A stretch of 64,000 nucleotides of DNA, taken from assembly GCA_934454655.1 (NCBI GenBank), contig CAKSFK010000004.1, positions 1-64,000 on the forward strand. Direction: 5' to 3'. The position numbers were made by a program, and so were the translations under genes. A model generated the notes under the pieces. That model had not been told where the DNA came from, made no database searches, and saw nothing but the letters and a program-made list of their open reading frames with translations. The first letter of the stretch is position 1, and each line of letters begins with the position of its first letter. Shown piece after piece: positions 25,437 through 34,013 of the stretch. Source of the stretch: an uncultured Eubacteriales bacterium (GTDB taxonomy: Bacteria; Bacillota; Clostridia; Oscillospirales; Acutalibacteraceae).

Positions 25437-26246
25437 ATGGACATCAATATGACTGTTACGCAGGAAAATACTAAATTTTTTCCTATGCATAAACACGATA
25501 AAGTTGAATTTATGTGCTATATAAAAGGTACCGGACATTTGCGGACGGATGTCGGCAATTTTGCCTTTAAAGAGGGAACGGTAGTTGTAATACCTTCGGG
25601 TATACAGCATGGCTCAGAGGCGGATGACGATTTTGTCAACATATGTGTTCATGCGGATATAAATATTCCGGATATCGGTCTGCATTATATATATGATGGA
25701 ACAAGTCAGCAACGCAAACTTTTTGAACTTTTGAGAGAACTGTATTTTTCGGGGAATTATGAAAATGCAATTTCTTTGCTTACAATGGCATTGCGTGAAC
25801 TTATTTATCATCCTACAAATGGCTCTGCGGGCAGCGTAGATGTTAACGCCCAGGTGAGAGAAATTTACGAGAAAATAATAAAGAACTTCCAAAACTGTGA
25901 TTTTGATTTGACCAAAACCATTGAGTCAACGGGATATAACGAAGATTATTTCAGAGAACGCTTTAAGGAATGTTACGGTATAACACCTAAATATCACCTT
26001 GATCAATTAAGAATGGATTATGCCGCAGGTCTTATAATGACCTACGGAAACACGCTTGAAATCGGTCGTATAGCGTCCCTTTGCGGATATGACGACGCGC
26101 TTTATTTTTCCAAAAAGTTTAAAAAATTTTTCGGTTGTTCCCCGTCCAGATATGTGACGGGTAATATAACAAATCCGGCGACGGGTACTGCCGGCTTAAA
26201 TAACAAAAAAGCGAAAAGGAGAAACCACTATGAAGAAACAACTTAG
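25437..26246 (+). CDS. AraC family transcriptional regulator
   Basis: This 269-residue regulator has an N-terminal cupin-like sensor (about 1-120; HKHDKVEFMCYIKGTGHL and VVVIPSGIQHG) and a C-terminal pair of helix-turn-helix motifs (about 155-255; DYFRERFKECYGITPKYHL and IASLCGYDDALYFSKKFKKFFGCSPSRY). Such proteins bind a sugar or related ligand and usually activate neighbouring catabolic genes. It heads the glycan locus, and the next gene starts inside its last codons, so the two are co-transcribed. The ligand is unknown; a beta-glucan oligosaccharide is a reasonable guess. AGGAGG precedes the ATG. Confidence 0.92.
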   Translation: MDINMTVTQENTKFFPMHKHDKVEFMCYIKGTGHLRTDVGNFAFKEGTVVVIPSGIQHGSEADDDFVNICVHADINIPDIGLHYIYDGTSQQRKLFELLRELYFSGNYENAISLLTMALRELIYHPTNGSAGSVDVNAQVREIYEKIIKNFQNCDFDLTKTIESTGYNEDYFRERFKECYGITPKYHLDQLRMDYAAGLIMTYGNTLEIGRIASLCGYDDALYFSKKFKKFFGCSPSRYVTGNITNPATGTAGLNNKKAKRRNHYEETT

Positions 26247-29200
26247 CGCAAGGCGTTTGCTGAGCTTGGTACTCAGCATTGTAATGCTCTTTGCAATGTG
26301 CATTACGACGCCGTTTGTCACTTCGGCGGAGCCCGAGAATTCCGTGACAACGGTTAAATTCGATTACGGCGATTCGGAATCATTCAATGATTTTGCAACC
26401 GTATCAGTTGAAAATGGGAAAGCGGCACTTCCGGGCAATATGCCAAACAGCAGCAAAAATTACAGAACAGATTACCCGGTAGGAAATATATTCGGCTGGA
26501 CCGACGGGACAACTGTTTTCCCGAACACCGAGGAGATTGAAATTGCAAGAATTTCTTCGGCGGCAGTGAGCAATGGTACCGCGACGCTCTACGCAGTCTA
26601 CGGTGAGGCAACGGCAGATTTTAACGATTTAAGCGATTCACAGGGTTTCGGAAGTTTGGGGCTCGGCACAGGTGCCGCGCAGATTACTGAAAATGCAATC
26701 AAATTCACTCAGAATACGGGCAATATTCGTATATTCGCACCCGTTCTGAAATCCCACGATACATATGCAACAATGTATTACAACAAAGATACGGCTTATG
26801 AGGTGTCTTTCAAATACAAAACAAATGCAAGTCTTAAAATAAGAGCGGCATTCGGCGTTATAACGAATACAGTAAACGGCACAGGCTATCTCGGGGGTCA
26901 GTATGCGGTTTCGATGGAGGAGGTGCTGACAACCGAAGATACAAACGGCGAATGGAGAACAGCGAGTAAAAAGGTTATTGCGCCGTCATCATACAGTTAC
27001 GAACAGGGCGGAAGCACATATTTTGCGCGCAGTATCGGTATTGCGGTAAGTTCGGGGACGGGCAGTGACACAATATATTTTGACGACATTAAGATCACGC
27101 CGATAAGGAGCGCCGTGTTTAACTATAAAGACGGCACTAAGGAAACCGCCGAGATAAACGGCGATAACATCACTCTTCTCACTGACGATTCGGTGAACCT
27201 GATGTGGAAAAACGGCAGAAACACCTATAATGCCGGGGCAACCGTTAATGTGGCTGACCTTGCGGCGGACAGCTTTGGCAAATATGCATTTGAGGCCTAT
27301 TACGGTGAAGCCGTTATCTGTTATGACGATAACATCGGTGCCGACTCCGATTTTAAATTCTGGGGCAGCAATTGTAATTATGGCACCGGCGCGGCAGCGG
27401 TGATTGCGGGCACAAAACATATAACAGTTTCAAACAGAACGAATTACGGTCAGGCAGTATTGTTTGACCGCTCGACAGACGGCAAAGACTCTTTTGTTTA
27501 TTATAATACCGGTGCGGCATATATTGTAAAGCTCAGGTATAAGAGTACCGTAAAAGCAAACCTTTATGTCGCATTTGGCATGTCCGGTGATACCGATTGC
27601 GGTGCTAACCAAAATTATAAGAAACCATTAGCGACCGTTGAGCCGACAGAAGAGTGGACAACGGTGAGCGGTATTGTAACCGCTCCGGACGAGTACAATT
27701 TGTCATATAAGATAACAAAGCGTGTCGGTATAGGCTTTGAGCAGTTGTCAAACGGCACAACAGAATATGACAATATAGAGTTAACCCCCATGGAAGGACT
27801 TACGCATATAAAGGTTGACCTCGGTTCATCCGATGCAATAGGCGACGGATATGATATGTACAGTGACGGTACATTTACTTTCCCATATGCCCCTGCCGAC
27901 TGCCTTAATGAGATATCGTGGACAAACGGCGGAAAAACCTATAAAGAGGGAACAACCGTTTCATTGGATGAACTTACAGCAAACAGCGACGGAACATATA
28001 CGGTTACGGCTGTTTACGGTAAAGCCGAGAGCAATTTTAATAGTTTGCCCGATGATATGGACCTTAGCGTTTTTGATGCCGGCGCAATAAAAGGACCCGT
28101 TACAAACGAAGACGGCAGTAAATCTGTTAAGGTTATTACAAATACGGATTCTGTTACGGATCCCTCCGATGCCGGCAGACAGCTCCTTATTATGGGTAAA
28201 GATGGGGATTACTATAAATACATAAATTACACTCCGGGCAAAAAATACACCGCATTTATTACATATAAGGTGAACAGTATTGCGGAAAACGCGCAGCTTA
28301 AACTGGGCATCGGTTATGGACCGATACAGCAGCAGTATAAAACGGCCAGAACTTCGCAAAACGCAAACGGAGGCGAAATTCAGCCGGTAGCTTCAATTAT
28401 TACATCCAAAACCGATGGCTTTGTGACAGAAGCGGCAACATTTACCGCATACTCGGCGTATAACAGTCAGAATGTGCCTACAAGCAGAAGAATGACCGTT
28501 GCGTTTGCGGCTCCGTTAAATACTGAATTTGAAATAAAGTCCTTAGAGGTCATACCTGAAGAAGAATGCACGGCAATTAGATTTGAAACGGGTAACGGAA
28601 TTTTAAAATCAATTCCGTTCAAAACATTGCCCGAAATAATTGAAATGCCCGCAAAGCCCGATGACTGTGCAAATGAATTCTGCTGGAAAAACGGCGACAG
28701 TGAATTTGAAGCGGGAGCAATTTTAAAAACATCCGAAGTTGAACTCACTCCGAGTGAGAACGGAAGTTATATATTCACCGCAACCTACAAAAAAGCTACA
28801 GCAGATTTCTCAACATTCCCTGACGACCATAAGTTTGAAACCGGCGCCGCAAAATTGGCAAAGGATGCGGAAGGCAAAAATATTCTCAAGGTGAATGTCA
28901 ACACAGTCGATAACAGACAGGTTCCGTTATTTAACTTTGTAAACGGCAGTAAATTGAATGTTAATTATACACCGGGTAAGGAGTATGTGGCGGCTGTTAC
29001 CGCAAAGGTAAATTATATTAACAACGGAAGCGGTCAGCTGAACCTTGGCATAGGATTCTCGCCATTTGACCCCGACAGAACAACGGGCGACAGCTGGAAG
29101 AGCGCAAACCCGGAAAAGAATTTACCTAATTCAATTGCCAATATTGCAACCGTTACAGCCGCAACAAACGGTTACGTAACATACACGGGAGTATTCACCG

Positions 29201-30084
29201 CACCCAAAACCGCAGGAAACGGAAATGTTGTTACAACATTGGTGTTCGGTGGGGTTTCCGCGGGCAATGCGGAATTTGAGGTTACAAAGGTTATGATCAT
29301 TCCCGCGGGGGATTGCACGGTAATAACACTTCATTATAACCGCGGCACGGGTGGCGCAAATAATATTCCTGTACCTGCTGGCGAAGCCTACACTCTTCCC
29401 GAACCCGTTTGGGACGGATACAAATTTGCGGGCTGGTATACCGATAGTACCTGCCTGACAGCGGCAGCCGACCCATATATCCCGACTGACGGCGATGAAC
29501 TTTGGGCAGACTATATACCGGACGGCGCAATAGGCGATGTAAATGCCGACGGTACAGTGGATATACGAGATCTTGTAAGACTTAAAAACACAGCCGCGGG
29601 AAAAGGAACCGCCAATGATATAATTCGTTCCGATATTAACCGCGACAAAGCAAATTCGTTTGCAGACGACATTGTGTTGTTACGTAAGATATTGTTGGGA
29701 ATAACAGTTGATATTGATATTGTCGGCAGCTACATAGCCGGTATACCTGTTGAAAACTTCCAAATTGTTATGAACAGGAGCAGCTTTGCGGATGTTAACA
29801 CTGCAGCTGATATGCTTTCCTCTACACTCGGTAAATCGATAGTTTCCGACAGTACGGTAGAAACAGAATTTGAAATACTTATAGGTTCAACAAACCGTTC
29901 TGAGAACCTTGACGGCTTAAACAGCGGCTACGAAATATATGTAACAGATAAAAAACTTGTTATTAACGCAGCAGATGATGCAACTCTTGCACAGGCTATT
30001 CTTTTAGTCAATCGTTATTTCAAGCATGCAACCGACAAAAGGATGGCCTTGATTCTCAATCACGGCTTCAAAAAAAAAATCTGA
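26230..30084 (+). CDS. secreted multidomain protein: four repeat units, InlB-like repeat, dockerin, swivel domain
   Basis: The 1284-residue chain starts with a signal peptide (about 1-33, ending near Thr-Ser-Ala). Four units of about 230-255 residues follow (from about 41, 294, 527 and 782). Each has a short beta-rich part ending in an Ala-x-Tyr-Gly-type strand and a longer beta-sandwich-like part resembling CBM4/9. An InlB-like repeat (about 1031-1095, GYKFAGWYTD) comes next, then a type I dockerin (about 1100-1158). Its first calcium loop, DVNADGTVDIRD, is intact and the second is degenerate. A domain with ILIGSTNR (about 1161-1281) ends the frame. An A10 run at 30070-30079 shifts the reading frame just before a GH16 domain; see the next entry. 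The start lies within araC, with an AAAAGGAG site. Confidence 0.85.
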   Translation: MKKQLSARRLLSLVLSIVMLFAMCITTPFVTSAEPENSVTTVKFDYGDSESFNDFATVSVENGKAALPGNMPNSSKNYRTDYPVGNIFGWTDGTTVFPNTEEIEIARISSAAVSNGTATLYAVYGEATADFNDLSDSQGFGSLGLGTGAAQITENAIKFTQNTGNIRIFAPVLKSHDTYATMYYNKDTAYEVSFKYKTNASLKIRAAFGVITNTVNGTGYLGGQYAVSMEEVLTTEDTNGEWRTASKKVIAPSSYSYEQGGSTYFARSIGIAVSSGTGSDTIYFDDIKITPIRSAVFNYKDGTKETAEINGDNITLLTDDSVNLMWKNGRNTYNAGATVNVADLAADSFGKYAFEAYYGEAVICYDDNIGADSDFKFWGSNCNYGTGAAAVIAGTKHITVSNRTNYGQAVLFDRSTDGKDSFVYYNTGAAYIVKLRYKSTVKANLYVAFGMSGDTDCGANQNYKKPLATVEPTEEWTTVSGIVTAPDEYNLSYKITKRVGIGFEQLSNGTTEYDNIELTPMEGLTHIKVDLGSSDAIGDGYDMYSDGTFTFPYAPADCLNEISWTNGGKTYKEGTTVSLDELTANSDGTYTVTAVYGKAESNFNSLPDDMDLSVFDAGAIKGPVTNEDGSKSVKVITNTDSVTDPSDAGRQLLIMGKDGDYYKYINYTPGKKYTAFITYKVNSIAENAQLKLGIGYGPIQQQYKTARTSQNANGGEIQPVASIITSKTDGFVTEAATFTAYSAYNSQNVPTSRRMTVAFAAPLNTEFEIKSLEVIPEEECTAIRFETGNGILKSIPFKTLPEIIEMPAKPDDCANEFCWKNGDSEFEAGAILKTSEVELTPSENGSYIFTATYKKATADFSTFPDDHKFETGAAKLAKDAEGKNILKVNVNTVDNRQVPLFNFVNGSKLNVNYTPGKEYVAAVTAKVNYINNGSGQLNLGIGFSPFDPDRTTGDSWKSANPEKNLPNSIANIATVTAATNGYVTYTGVFTAPKTAGNGNVVTTLVFGGVSAGNAEFEVTKVMIIPAGDCTVITLHYNRGTGGANNIPVPAGEAYTLPEPVWDGYKFAGWYTDSTCLTAAADPYIPTDGDELWADYIPDGAIGDVNADGTVDIRDLVRLKNTAAGKGTANDIIRSDINRDKANSFADDIVLLRKILLGITVDIDIVGSYIAGIPVENFQIVMNRSSFADVNTAADMLSSTLGKSIVSDSTVETEFEILIGSTNRSENLDGLNSGYEIYVTDKKLVINAADDATLAQAILLVNRYFKHATDKRMALILNHGFKKKI
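30070..30079 (+). other. A10 homopolymer at a frame break (slippage site or disruption)
   Basis: Ten A residues end the upstream frame (Phe-Lys-Lys-Lys-Ile-stop at 30084). With nine or twelve A residues the frame would run on into the GH16 domain without interruption. Runs of this length are known sites for RNA polymerase slippage, and also for mutation and sequencing error. The sequence alone cannot tell which applies. Confidence 0.8.
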
Positions 30085-31609
30085 GCCTATAACCGACGGT
30101 TCTAAATACCACCTCGTTTGGAGCGATGAATTTAACGGCAAAGAACTGGATAAGAGCATTTGGGTGAATTACGGTTCTAAATCGGATGATGAAGCGGTTG
30201 TAATTGATACCGACGGAACAAAAAAGACCTATGAAGGACAACGGCATCAGGTGAAGAGTGAGGGAGTGTATGTTGAAAACGGCAATGCGGTTATAAATGC
30301 CGTTCACGAATACAACGAAACCGACGGACACTCCTTCACCAACCGTCAGATATCGACCTCGGGCACAATGAAATATAAGTACGGCTACCTTGAAATAAGG
30401 GCAAAGATACCTGAACATCCGACAGCGACGGCATTTTGGCTCGGATGTGAAAAATACAGTAGTACAACCGACGCTTCTACGGAAGTCGATATTTTAGAAA
30501 CCATTACGACCGACGAAGATAACGATAGGAAAATTCTTACGAATATTCATTCGTGGGACAGCGATGACTCTCAAAAGCGTTCGCTTGACAATTTTCCTAC
30601 AGAAAAGAACGACGCGACCGAGGTTAATGACACTCTTACATCAGGTTACCACACCTATGCTTATGAGTGGAACGAAAACGAGATGAAGTTTTATCTTGAC
30701 GGAAAATGCTATTACACGTACAGCATAACAAGCGGCGTCATGAGTAAGAAGCCCAACGGAAAGGATAACACCGACACCTTCCGTCAGGCAATGGACTTAA
30801 GGCTTTCCTCAACAATGGGACTCGGTAATTACGGACCGATCTGGTCTGTCGGTGACGCGGACAAAACCGAACTGCTTATAGATTATGTGAGGCTTTACCA
30901 GAAGGCAGATGACAAGGGGGAGCTTTATATCAAGGGTAATAAAAAGAACACCAATCAAAAGCTTATTGCGTTCACGTTCGATGACGGACCTAACGGCAAT
31001 ATACAAGGCTTTACCGACCTTTTTAAAGCCAATGATGCGGCGGCAACTTATTTCCTTATAGGACAGAATATTGAGGATGGTCATAAAAACTCGCTTGCAA
31101 ATGCGGTTAACAACGGTATGGAGCTTGGTAACCATTCCTACTCACATACGAGAATGACGACACTTTCATCCGCAAGTGAAATAGTTAGCGATTTTAAAAA
31201 GTGCAACGACAGGGTAAAATCGCTGATAGGCTATGACATTAAAATTGCAAGACTTCCCAATCTTGCCGCAAACGATACGGTTTACGAGGCGATGAAACAA
31301 CTCGGAATGCCCTGTTTTCACAGTGTTTACACTTACGGAAAAACAATGTCCGTTCAGGATTGGGATCCTGATTTCACCGCCGAGCAGATATGCGGCGCTA
31401 TAAGGAACACTTACTATGACGGTGCAATTTACTGCTGTCATATGACCGACAGAACTCTTGCGGCAATGAAAATACTGCTGCCTGAGCTTGCGGCGCAGGG
31501 GTATAAATTTGTAACGGTCAGTGAAATAATGAGATCCCGCGGTTATAAAATATCCGATTTGCCGCTTGATACGCAGATACGCGACGCCGGGTTGGATACA
31601 ATAAAATGA
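30080..31609 (+). CDS. GH16 glucanase plus NodB deacetylase module, out-of-frame continuation
   Basis: Starting directly after the A10 run, this frame encodes a complete GH16 domain: its first strand reads YHLVWSDEFNG and the catalytic motif is EVDILE near 30482. A CE4/NodB deacetylase domain follows from about 30950 (TFDDGP, then GNHSYSH). The first in-frame start is a GTG at 30164, which would cut off the first GH16 strand and has no ribosome binding site, so independent translation is unlikely. The intended product is probably one 1790-residue secreted protein with the preceding frame. GH16 enzymes mainly cleave beta-1,3/1,4-glucans; the deacetylase would remove O- or N-acetyl groups. It could be a functional frameshifted gene or a recent pseudogene. 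Confidence 0.75.
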   Translation, partial: SEPITDGSKYHLVWSDEFNGKELDKSIWVNYGSKSDDEAVVIDTDGTKKTYEGQRHQVKSEGVYVENGNAVINAVHEYNETDGHSFTNRQISTSGTMKYKYGYLEIRAKIPEHPTATAFWLGCEKYSSTTDASTEVDILETITTDEDNDRKILTNIHSWDSDDSQKRSLDNFPTEKNDATEVNDTLTSGYHTYAYEWNENEMKFYLDGKCYYTYSITSGVMSKKPNGKDNTDTFRQAMDLRLSSTMGLGNYGPIWSVGDADKTELLIDYVRLYQKADDKGELYIKGNKKNTNQKLIAFTFDDGPNGNIQGFTDLFKANDAAATYFLIGQNIEDGHKNSLANAVNNGMELGNHSYSHTRMTTLSSASEIVSDFKKCNDRVKSLIGYDIKIARLPNLAANDTVYEAMKQLGMPCFHSVYTYGKTMSVQDWDPDFTAEQICGAIRNTYYDGAIYCCHMTDRTLAAMKILLPELAAQGYKFVTVSEIMRSRGYKISDLPLDTQIRDAGLDTIK

Positions 31610-31642
31610 TTTTAAGACGCAATTGTGCGGAACGGAGTTTTT

Positions 31643-32530
31643 ATGGAAAAGTTTAATGTGCCGAATACAGTAAAAAACGCTTTAAGCTACAAGTATGTTT
31701 GGGGCGACGAGTTCGATGGTTCCGAACTTAACAGGAAAGTTTGGGTCAATTACGGAAACAAATCGGACGATGATGCGGTTATTATAGATGAAAATGGCGA
31801 AAAGCATACTTTTGTCGGTAATCGTCATCAGGTCAAAAGCGATGGCGTGTATGTTGATGGGGGCAATGCTGTTATAGAAGCAATACACAGTGTTGATTCA
31901 AAAACCGGAGAGCATTCATTTGTCAACAGGCAGATCTCGACATCGGGCACAATGAGCTACAAATACGGGTATCTTGAAATCAAGGCAAAATTGCCGGTTC
32001 ATCCCAATGCGGTCGCCTTTTGGCTTGGAAGTACAACAAGTCCGCAAACCAATGCTTTTACCGAGCTTGATATGATCGAAACAATGTACGGCACTGACAA
32101 TAACGATGAGGTTTGTCTTACAAATATTCATTCCTGGGATGATGACCGTGAACAGAAACGCTCTCTGGATGATTATCCAAAAGAAAAGGACAAGGCAACC
32201 AAAATCGATACGACTTTATCAAAAGAATTTCATACATATGGATTTGAATGGACACCCGATGTTATGAAGTTTTATATGGATGGAAATTGTTATTATTCAT
32301 ATAGCATCACAGATGGTGTTATGTGTAAAAAGCCTAACGGCGATGACAATGTTGACACATTCCGCCAGCCGATGGATCTGCGATTATCATCAACAATGGG
32401 CTTAGGCTTTTACGGCCCGATATGGTCGGTAGGAGAACCTGATAAAACTGTATTACTGATAGATTATGTGCGGCTGTTTCAGATTGATGACGGCGAAAGC
32501 GAGCTTTACATAAACGGAAAGAAAAAATAA
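31643..32530 (+). CDS. GH16 family glucanase, no signal peptide
   Basis: This 295-residue protein is a stand-alone GH16 domain closely similar along its length to the GH16 module ending the previous gene, which suggests an old tandem duplication. The N-terminal strand YKYVWGDEFDG and the catalytic motif ELDMIE (E141, D143, E146) are present. It starts MEKFNVPNTV without signal peptide or lipobox, so it should act in the cytoplasm, unusual for GH16 enzymes. It may cut long imported oligosaccharides. I chose ATG 31643 because a CGGAG site lies 6 nt upstream; six upstream codons are also open. Confidence 0.88.
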   Translation: MEKFNVPNTVKNALSYKYVWGDEFDGSELNRKVWVNYGNKSDDDAVIIDENGEKHTFVGNRHQVKSDGVYVDGGNAVIEAIHSVDSKTGEHSFVNRQISTSGTMSYKYGYLEIKAKLPVHPNAVAFWLGSTTSPQTNAFTELDMIETMYGTDNNDEVCLTNIHSWDDDREQKRSLDDYPKEKDKATKIDTTLSKEFHTYGFEWTPDVMKFYMDGNCYYSYSITDGVMCKKPNGDDNVDTFRQPMDLRLSSTMGLGFYGPIWSVGEPDKTVLLIDYVRLFQIDDGESELYINGKKK

Positions 32531-32647
32531 ACAATAGTTGGCGGTACAATAGTATTCAAACCCGCCTGCAAAATGTACCGTCAGCAATATACAGCCGGCG
32601 GTATTCGGCTTTAGTTTAAAAATATTTTATTTTTCAGGAGGAAAATT

Positions 32648-33979
32648 ATGAACAGCAAATTCAAATCCGGTCTTAGCATTGCGTTGGCAGCTCTTATGTG
32701 TGCATCCTGTGTTTCGCTTGCGGGCTGCGGCGACAAGAAAAGCGGAGGCAAAAAGAAAATCGGTGCGGGCGAAGAGGATAATAACACTACATACAGCGGA
32801 ATTTCGCAGTATGAGGGCACAACCATAAAGTTTGCAACGTGGATCGACCATAAAGAGAGCGAGGGAGCAGCTCCGATGGCTTCATTTGCGGAAAAGTACA
32901 ATATTAATATTGAGCTTGTTTCCGTTCCGCAGAGCGACTATATTACAAAGGTTTCGGGATTGATAGCTTCGGGACAGTCACCCGATTTGATAGTTGATAA
33001 CCTTCGTTATCCTTTGGTGTTCCAGCTGTGCGAACCGCTTGACAATGTTAAATCCATTGATCTGACCGATGAATTTTGGGATCCTCAGGTTACAGAGCAG
33101 GGCTCTATAAACGGCGTTCACTATCTGCTTAACTCAAAGAATTCTCCTTGGAGTTACCGTTATATGGTTTATTACAACAAAAAGCTGTTTGAAAATAACG
33201 GATTTAAAACGCCATCGGAATATGTTGAGGAGAACAACTGGACTGTTGATACATTTAAAAAGTGTGCAAAGCAGATCGCAAACCTCGGCTCCGATATGAT
33301 CGGTGCAAGCGTAAGACTTCAGTGCGCGGGCGCTATTTGGGGAAAACAGATTATTAACCGTGATAAAAACGCCTTTATAAACAATTCAACGGACGTAGAC
33401 CTGATAAACGCGTATAAGTGGGCGATGGACGGCAAGGATGAGGGAATATTCGTTACCGACCAGAAATCCGAAAAATTTGCCAAAAACCAGTTAGGTATGG
33501 AAATTTTGGGCGATTTCGGTTCGCGCGCCAACGGCTCATACTCGACTGCCGATCCGGATTCAATGGGATTTGCTCCTATGCCCAAGGTTAAGGCAAGCGA
33601 TGCCAATTACCCGCAGGCCCAGTCATGGCGTGCATACGGCATATGCAAGGGCTCAAAAAATGCGGAAGCAACAGGTTATTTTATGCGGTGGTTCCTGGAT
33701 TTTGCCAACTACGAAACAGATGATATGTTCAAGAGTAAGGAAGCAGAGAATTATTACCACGAAATACGCAAAATGGACGGCGATGTTATGAACATCGTAG
33801 CTCAGGGTATAATGGACTTAAGCGGCGGCGAGGGCTCTTTCCAGACAATGTTTAAAACCATTACAGATTCAACCGGCGCTCAGGTTGCGGTTAATATGAA
33901 AACACTCAGCAATAAGGTCGATGACTGTGTTAACAAGGCAAACAAGCTTATGCAGGATGTAATTGACAGCCAGAAATAA
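32648..33979 (+). CDS. sugar ABC transporter substrate-binding lipoprotein
   Basis: A 443-residue family 1 solute-binding protein. The signal peptide ends in a lipobox (SLAGC, Cys about residue 27), followed by a Lys/Gly-rich linker and the binding fold. It shows the usual early strand KFATWIDHKESEGA and the internal YMVYYNKKLFENNGFKTPSEY segment found in MalE-like proteins. AGGAGG precedes the ATG. The nearest permease genes are more than 12 kb downstream, so its partner among the two permease pairs is not clear. Probable cargo is a beta-gluco-oligosaccharide, inferred from the hydrolases around it. Confidence 0.9.
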   Translation: MNSKFKSGLSIALAALMCASCVSLAGCGDKKSGGKKKIGAGEEDNNTTYSGISQYEGTTIKFATWIDHKESEGAAPMASFAEKYNINIELVSVPQSDYITKVSGLIASGQSPDLIVDNLRYPLVFQLCEPLDNVKSIDLTDEFWDPQVTEQGSINGVHYLLNSKNSPWSYRYMVYYNKKLFENNGFKTPSEYVEENNWTVDTFKKCAKQIANLGSDMIGASVRLQCAGAIWGKQIINRDKNAFINNSTDVDLINAYKWAMDGKDEGIFVTDQKSEKFAKNQLGMEILGDFGSRANGSYSTADPDSMGFAPMPKVKASDANYPQAQSWRAYGICKGSKNAEATGYFMRWFLDFANYETDDMFKSKEAENYYHEIRKMDGDVMNIVAQGIMDLSGGEGSFQTMFKTITDSTGAQVAVNMKTLSNKVDDCVNKANKLMQDVIDSQK

Positions 33980-34013
33980 TATTTAACGCAACCGTTACAG
34001 AATGGAGAAAATA

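Noticed and set aside
30164..31609. Independent GH16-deacetylase gene starting at GTG 30164
   Set aside because: The GTG lacks a ribosome binding site and would remove the conserved first GH16 strand, which is encoded in frame just upstream.
32531..32647. Terminator between the GH16 gene and the binding lipoprotein
   Set aside because: A GGCGGTAC/GTACCGTC pairing exists, but the long loop and lack of a following T tract make termination doubtful.
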